From NCBI GenBank assembly GCA_947178685.1, contig CAMWZE010000058.1, positions 1-8,006 of the forward strand: 8,006 nucleotides of DNA. The letters are read 5' to 3'. A program made the position numbers and the translations under genes. Below the pieces are notes generated by a model, which saw nothing but the letters and a program-made list of their open reading frames with translations, did no database searches and had not been told where the DNA came from. Position 1 is the stretch's first letter, and the number at the start of each line of letters is the position of its first letter. Positions 5,276-8,006 of this stretch are shown in pieces. This DNA is from an uncultured Porphyromonadaceae bacterium. GTDB lineage: Bacteria; Bacteroidota; Bacteroidia; Bacteroidales; Muribaculaceae.

Positions 5276-6613
5276 ATGGGATTTACACAGACAATAAAGA
5301 ATATCTGGAGTGTTGATGATCTGCGCAAGAGGATAGGGATTACCCTTCTTCTTGTGATCATCTACCGCTTTGGATGTTATGTAGTGTTGCCGGGAATCAA
5401 TCCCGACGCACTCATGGCGCTGAAGAACTTCACTTCTGATGGCCTCATGCAGCTGCTCGACATGTTCTCGGGTGGTGCATTCTCTCAGGCATCTATTTTT
5501 GCCTTAGGTATCATGCCCTACATCACGGCTTCGATCGTGATTCAGCTTTTGGGTATGGTGCTCCCGGCATTCCAGAAGATGCAGAGGGAAGGGGAGAGCG
5601 GACGAATGAAGCTCAATCAGTACACCCGCTATCTCACAGTCATTATCCTTCTGCTCCAAGGTCCTGCTTATCTCATGAACCTTCAATATCAGGTTAGAGC
5701 TGCAGGAGGCTATGTAGAGATGGGCTTCTGGACAATATGTTTCATGACCATCGTGCTCGCCGCAGGCTCAATGTTTATCATGTGGCTTGGTGAGAGGATA
5801 GATCAGAAGGGTGTCGGCAACGGCATCTCCTTCATCATCCTTATCGGTATCATGGCTCGTTTCCCGGAGGCGATTATCCAGGAGTTTACCGGACGACTGA
5901 TGAACTCAGCAGGTGGTGGTCTCGTGATTTTCCTTGTAGAGCTTATCATTCTTGTAGCGGTTATTGCCGGCGCAGTGCTTCTTGTGCAGGGTACACGTAA
6001 AGTGCCCGTACAGTATGCAAAGCGCATCCAAGGCAACAAGCAGTATGGCGGTGCACGCCAGTATATTCCTCTGAAAGTGAACGCAGCCGGCGTTATGCCC
6101 ATCATCTTCGCCCAGGCTATCATGTTCATCCCTGTGACACTTGCAGGCTTCTCGCCTGAGCACACAGGCTTTTTCGGAGCACTGACCGACCTTTACGGTT
6201 TCTGGTATAACTTCGTGTATTTCATACTGATCGTAGCTTTCACCTACTTCTATACCGCTATAACCGTGCGTCCGGCACAGATGGCAGAGGATATGAAGCG
6301 CAACAATGGCTTCATTCCCGGCATTAAGCCCGGAAAGCCGACTATCGAGTATCTTGACTCAATCATGTCAAGAATCACTCTTCCCGGTTCGATTTTCCTC
6401 GGCATCGTTGCCATTCTCCCTGCAATCGCACATATATGTGGTCTCAACCGTCAGTTTGCAGCATTCTTCGGAGGCACTTCGCTTCTGATTATGGTTGGTG
6501 TTATTCTTGACACGTTGAGAATCGTGGAAGGTCATCTGTTGATGCGTCACTATGACGGCCTGATGAAAGACGGCCGCATCAAGGGACGCACCACAGGTCA
6601 AGGAGCTTTTTAA
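5276..6613 (+). CDS. secY: Protein translocase channel subunit SecY
   Basis: SecY is the channel of the SecYEG translocon in the inner membrane, through which SecA or the ribosome drives unfolded proteins. The 445-residue product shows about ten hydrophobic spans: roughly 19-38, 78-97, 115-135, 152-172, 183-203, 215-238, 271-291, 309-331, 368-388 and 396-413. The plug region before the second span reads MFSGGAFSQASIFALG (63-78). The cytoplasmic loop after span 6 contains GTRKVPVQYAKR (239-250). The loop after span 8 contains FIPGIKPGKPT (346-356), the SecA/ribosome contact. There Lys351 takes the place of the arginine (E. coli R357) found in many bacteria. The end, GRIKGRTTGQGAF, is intact. 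It follows rplO by five bases and is followed by map after 24. Confidence 0.99.
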   Translation: MGFTQTIKNIWSVDDLRKRIGITLLLVIIYRFGCYVVLPGINPDALMALKNFTSDGLMQLLDMFSGGAFSQASIFALGIMPYITASIVIQLLGMVLPAFQKMQREGESGRMKLNQYTRYLTVIILLLQGPAYLMNLQYQVRAAGGYVEMGFWTICFMTIVLAAGSMFIMWLGERIDQKGVGNGISFIILIGIMARFPEAIIQEFTGRLMNSAGGGLVIFLVELIILVAVIAGAVLLVQGTRKVPVQYAKRIQGNKQYGGARQYIPLKVNAAGVMPIIFAQAIMFIPVTLAGFSPEHTGFFGALTDLYGFWYNFVYFILIVAFTYFYTAITVRPAQMAEDMKRNNGFIPGIKPGKPTIEYLDSIMSRITLPGSIFLGIVAILPAIAHICGLNRQFAAFFGGTSLLIMVGVILDTLRIVEGHLLMRHYDGLMKDGRIKGRTTGQGAF

Positions 6614-6637
6614 CTATAAGTCAGCTTCAAATAGATA

Positions 6638-7447
6638 ATGATTTATATCAAGACAGCCGAAGAGATTGAGAAAGTTCGCAAAGCGAGCGACCTCGTAAGC
6701 CGAACGCTCGGAGAGGTGGCGAAATGGGTGAAGCCCGGCGTCACCACCCGTAAGCTCGATAACATAGCAAGAGAGTTTATCCTCGACAACGGGGGTAAAC
6801 CCGCTTGCCTGGGTTATCACGGATTCCCGGGGACCTTGTGCATCGAGGTCAATGAGACAGTAGTGCATGGATTTCCCTCGGGCTATGAACTCCGCGAAGG
6901 AGATATAGTAGGCACAGATTGTGTTGTGGAACTTGACGGGTTCAATGGCGATACGTGTTATACGTTTGCCGTTGGAGATATCGATGAGAAAGTGGCACGA
7001 CTCCTCAAGATTACCAAAGAATCCCTTTATGAGGGAATCAGGGCAGCGAGAGGAGGCAAGAGAGTAGGAGACATCTCCAATGCCGTACAGACTTATTGCG
7101 AGCGCAACGGCTATAGTGTGGTAAGAGAGATGTGTGGTCACGGCATTGGCAAGAGCATGCACGAGGATCCTGAAGTTCCGAATTTCGGACGCAGGGGAAT
7201 CGGTCCGGTATTGAAGCCGGGTATGTGTATATGCATTGAGCCGATGATAAATCTCGGCAGCAAGAACACTGTTATAGAAAGTAACGGATGGGAATGTCGC
7301 ACGAGAGACCGCAAGCCATCTGCCCATTATGAGCATACAATCCTGATTACCCCGGAGGAGCCGGAGATCCTAACGACCTTCAAATATATAGATGAAGTGT
7401 TAGGACTGACATCCGGATCAGCACCGGTGGTTAAGGCTGAAGAGTAA
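6638..7447 (+). CDS. map: Methionine aminopeptidase, type I
   Basis: Map removes the initiator methionine from nascent proteins when the second residue is small, after deformylation; it acts on the ribosome near the tunnel exit. The 269-residue product has the pita-bread fold signature with all expected metal ligands in place. These are Asp94 (GTDC), Asp105 (FNGDTCYTF), His168 (CGHGIG), Glu201 (IEPM) and Glu232 (YEHT), plus the substrate-side His77 (VVHGFPSG). The absence of an N-terminal extension fits type Ia. A short non-conserved C-terminal tail (about 258-269) is present. It lies between secY and infA, as in many Bacteroidota and Gram-positives, but adk, which separates secY and map in Bacillus, is absent here. 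The start has an A/T-rich leader with no Shine-Dalgarno. Confidence 0.98.
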   Translation: MIYIKTAEEIEKVRKASDLVSRTLGEVAKWVKPGVTTRKLDNIAREFILDNGGKPACLGYHGFPGTLCIEVNETVVHGFPSGYELREGDIVGTDCVVELDGFNGDTCYTFAVGDIDEKVARLLKITKESLYEGIRAARGGKRVGDISNAVQTYCERNGYSVVREMCGHGIGKSMHEDPEVPNFGRRGIGPVLKPGMCICIEPMINLGSKNTVIESNGWECRTRDRKPSAHYEHTILITPEEPEILTTFKYIDEVLGLTSGSAPVVKAEE

Positions 7448-7475
7448 ACAATATCCAAACTGAAAAGAAAGACTT

Positions 7476-7694
7476 ATGGCTAAACAAGCTGCAATCGAAC
7501 AGGACGGTGTAATTCTCGAGGCTTTGAGCAATGCGATGTTCAAGGTAGAGCTTGAGAACGGGCATGAGATAACAGCCCATATCTCCGGCAAGATGAGAAT
7601 GCACTATATCAAGATACTTCCCGGCGACAAGGTAAGGGTAGAGATGAGCCCCTATGATCTGAGCAAGGGACGTATCGCTTTCCGATACAAATAA
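7476..7694 (+). CDS. infA: Translation initiation factor IF-1
   Basis: IF-1 is a one-domain OB-fold protein that binds the 30S A site during initiation and supports IF-2 and IF-3. The 72-residue product is the exact usual length. It begins [26 protein letters not shown] and contains the family core [26 protein letters not shown] (28-53). It ends [13 protein letters not shown], all highly conserved. The 28-base leader after map is A-rich (AAAAGAAAGACTT) without a Shine-Dalgarno. Its place just before rpmJ and rpsM is conserved in Bacteroidota and Bacillota. Confidence 0.99.
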   Translation: MAKQAAIEQDGVILEALSNAMFKVELENGHEITAHISGKMRMHYIKILPGDKVRVEMSPYDLSKGRIAFRYK

Positions 7695-7711
7695 AAAAGA
7701 AAACACCCCAT

Positions 7712-7828
7712 ATGAAAGTTAGAGCATCCGTAAAGAAGCGCACAGCCGACAGCAAGATCGTGCGCCGCAAAGGAAGATTATACGTAATCAACAAGAAGAA
7801 CCCCAAATTTAAACAGCGTCAAGGATAA
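7712..7828 (+). CDS. rpmJ: 50S ribosomal protein bL36 (L36), zinc-free form
   Basis: bL36 is the smallest ribosomal protein; it binds 23S rRNA near the GTPase-associated region. I translated 38 codons from the ATG at 7712 to the TAA at 7826-7828. The N-terminus [10 protein letters not shown], the core [12 protein letters not shown] (15-26) and the end NPKFKQRQG are diagnostic, and 38 residues is the standard length. In the zinc form the ligands are Cys11, Cys14, Cys27 and His33. Here all four are replaced (Thr11, Ser14, Asn27 and Phe33), so this is a C-minus version that cannot bind zinc. It is 17 bases after infA and 36 bases before rpsM. Confidence 0.97.
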   Translation: MKVRASVKKRTADSKIVRRKGRLYVINKKNPKFKQRQG

Positions 7829-7834
7829 TTTTTG

Positions 7835-7842
7835 TATCTTTG
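7835..7842 (+). promoter_or_regulatory. Bacteroidota-type -7 promoter element before rpsM
   Basis: TATCTTTG matches the TAnnTTTG -7 consensus of the Bacteroidota primary sigma factor exactly, within the familiar TTTTTGTATCTTTGCA context. Transcription would start roughly at 7848-7852, giving a leader of about 15 bases before the rpsM ATG at 7865. No good TTTG -33 box is seen at the expected distance, although -33 is the weaker element in these promoters. It would give the alpha cluster (rpsM onward) its own start in addition to read-through from spc. The box is seen; activity is inferred. Confidence 0.6.
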
Positions 7843-7864
7843 CAAAAAATCATAAAACAATAAT

Positions 7865-8006
7865 ATGGCAGTAAGAATTGTCGGCGTAGATTTGCCGCAG
7901 AACAAAAGAGGAGAAATTGCCTTGACATATATCTACGGCATCGGCCGTAGCGCAGCAAACGCAATCCTTGCAAAGGCCGGAGTAGAGCGCGACATAATGG
8001 TTAAGG
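7865..8006 (+). CDS. rpsM: 30S ribosomal protein uS13 (S13), 3'-truncated
   Basis: uS13 lies in the head of the 30S subunit and contacts uL5 across bridge B1b and the P-site tRNA. From the ATG at 7865 I read 47 codons before the window ends: [20 protein letters not shown], then [20 protein letters not shown] and ERDIMVK. The [11 protein letters not shown] block and the YGIGRSAA motif (helix-hairpin-helix region) are the conserved N-terminus of bacterial uS13. About 80 residues are missing beyond the edge. It is the first gene of the alpha cluster and follows bL36 after 36 bases that carry a promoter-like box. Confidence 0.98.
   Translation, partial: MAVRIVGVDLPQNKRGEIALTYIYGIGRSAANAILAKAGVERDIMVK

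Noticed and set aside
5494..5501. TATTTTTG, a match to the TAnnTTTG promoter box inside secY
   Set aside because: It lies within conserved coding sequence (Ile-Phe-Ala), has no -33 partner, and such 8-base matches with two free positions are expected by chance.
6961..6968. TACGTTTG, a promoter-box match inside map
   Set aside because: It encodes the conserved Tyr-Thr-Phe after the metal-binding Asp, and the nearest upstream TTG is about 25 bases away, outside the normal spacing.
6614..7336. A 240-codon open frame on the minus strand opposite map
   Set aside because: It lies opposite a full, well-conserved map gene, has no recognisable domain, and its length is explained by codon bias in map.

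Overview
The window is an ordinary, highly conserved chromosomal segment: the 3' part of the S10 ribosomal-protein cluster, the whole spc cluster, and the start of the alpha cluster. All 18 genes are on the + strand. In order they are rplP (5' end cut off), rpmC, rpsQ, rplN, rplX, rplE, rpsN, rpsH, rplF, rplR, rpsE, rpmD, rplO, secY, map, infA, rpmJ and rpsM (3' end cut off). No mobile element, CRISPR array, tRNA, rRNA or intrinsic terminator was seen.

The organism is most likely a member of the Bacteroidales. Four things point that way: the protein sequences resemble Bacteroidota families; most starts follow A-rich, Shine-Dalgarno-poor leaders; the secY-map-infA-rpmJ-rpsM order is typical; and there is a TAtcTTTG sigma-ABfr-type -7 box just before rpsM. 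The balanced base composition and the protein flavour suggest a gut lineage such as Muribaculaceae, but that family-level guess is inference only.

Layout: positions 1-2577 hold uL16, uL29, uS17, uL14, uL24, uL5 and uS14. Genes there are 0-28 bases apart, except for an 83-base gap after rplP that holds a near-perfect 15-bp hairpin. Positions 2578-2756 form the longest non-coding gap (179 bases), which is rich in inverted repeats and tiny ORFs. Positions 2757-5270 hold uS8, uL6, uL18, uS5, uL30 and uL15, tightly packed. Positions 5276-7828 hold the translocon channel SecY, methionine aminopeptidase, initiation factor IF-1 and bL36. A promoter-like element at about 7835 then leads into uS13.

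The genes supply ribosome assembly (both subunits), translation initiation (IF-1), N-terminal methionine removal (Map) and the SecY channel that receives exported nascent chains, so they are co-expressed as one growth-rate-linked transcription unit with possible internal control points. The coding content is not novel. The parts worth a second look are the two structured intergenic gaps (448-482 and 2578-2756), the perfect Shine-Dalgarno before rplF in a lineage that rarely uses one, and the zinc-free forms of uS14 and bL36.
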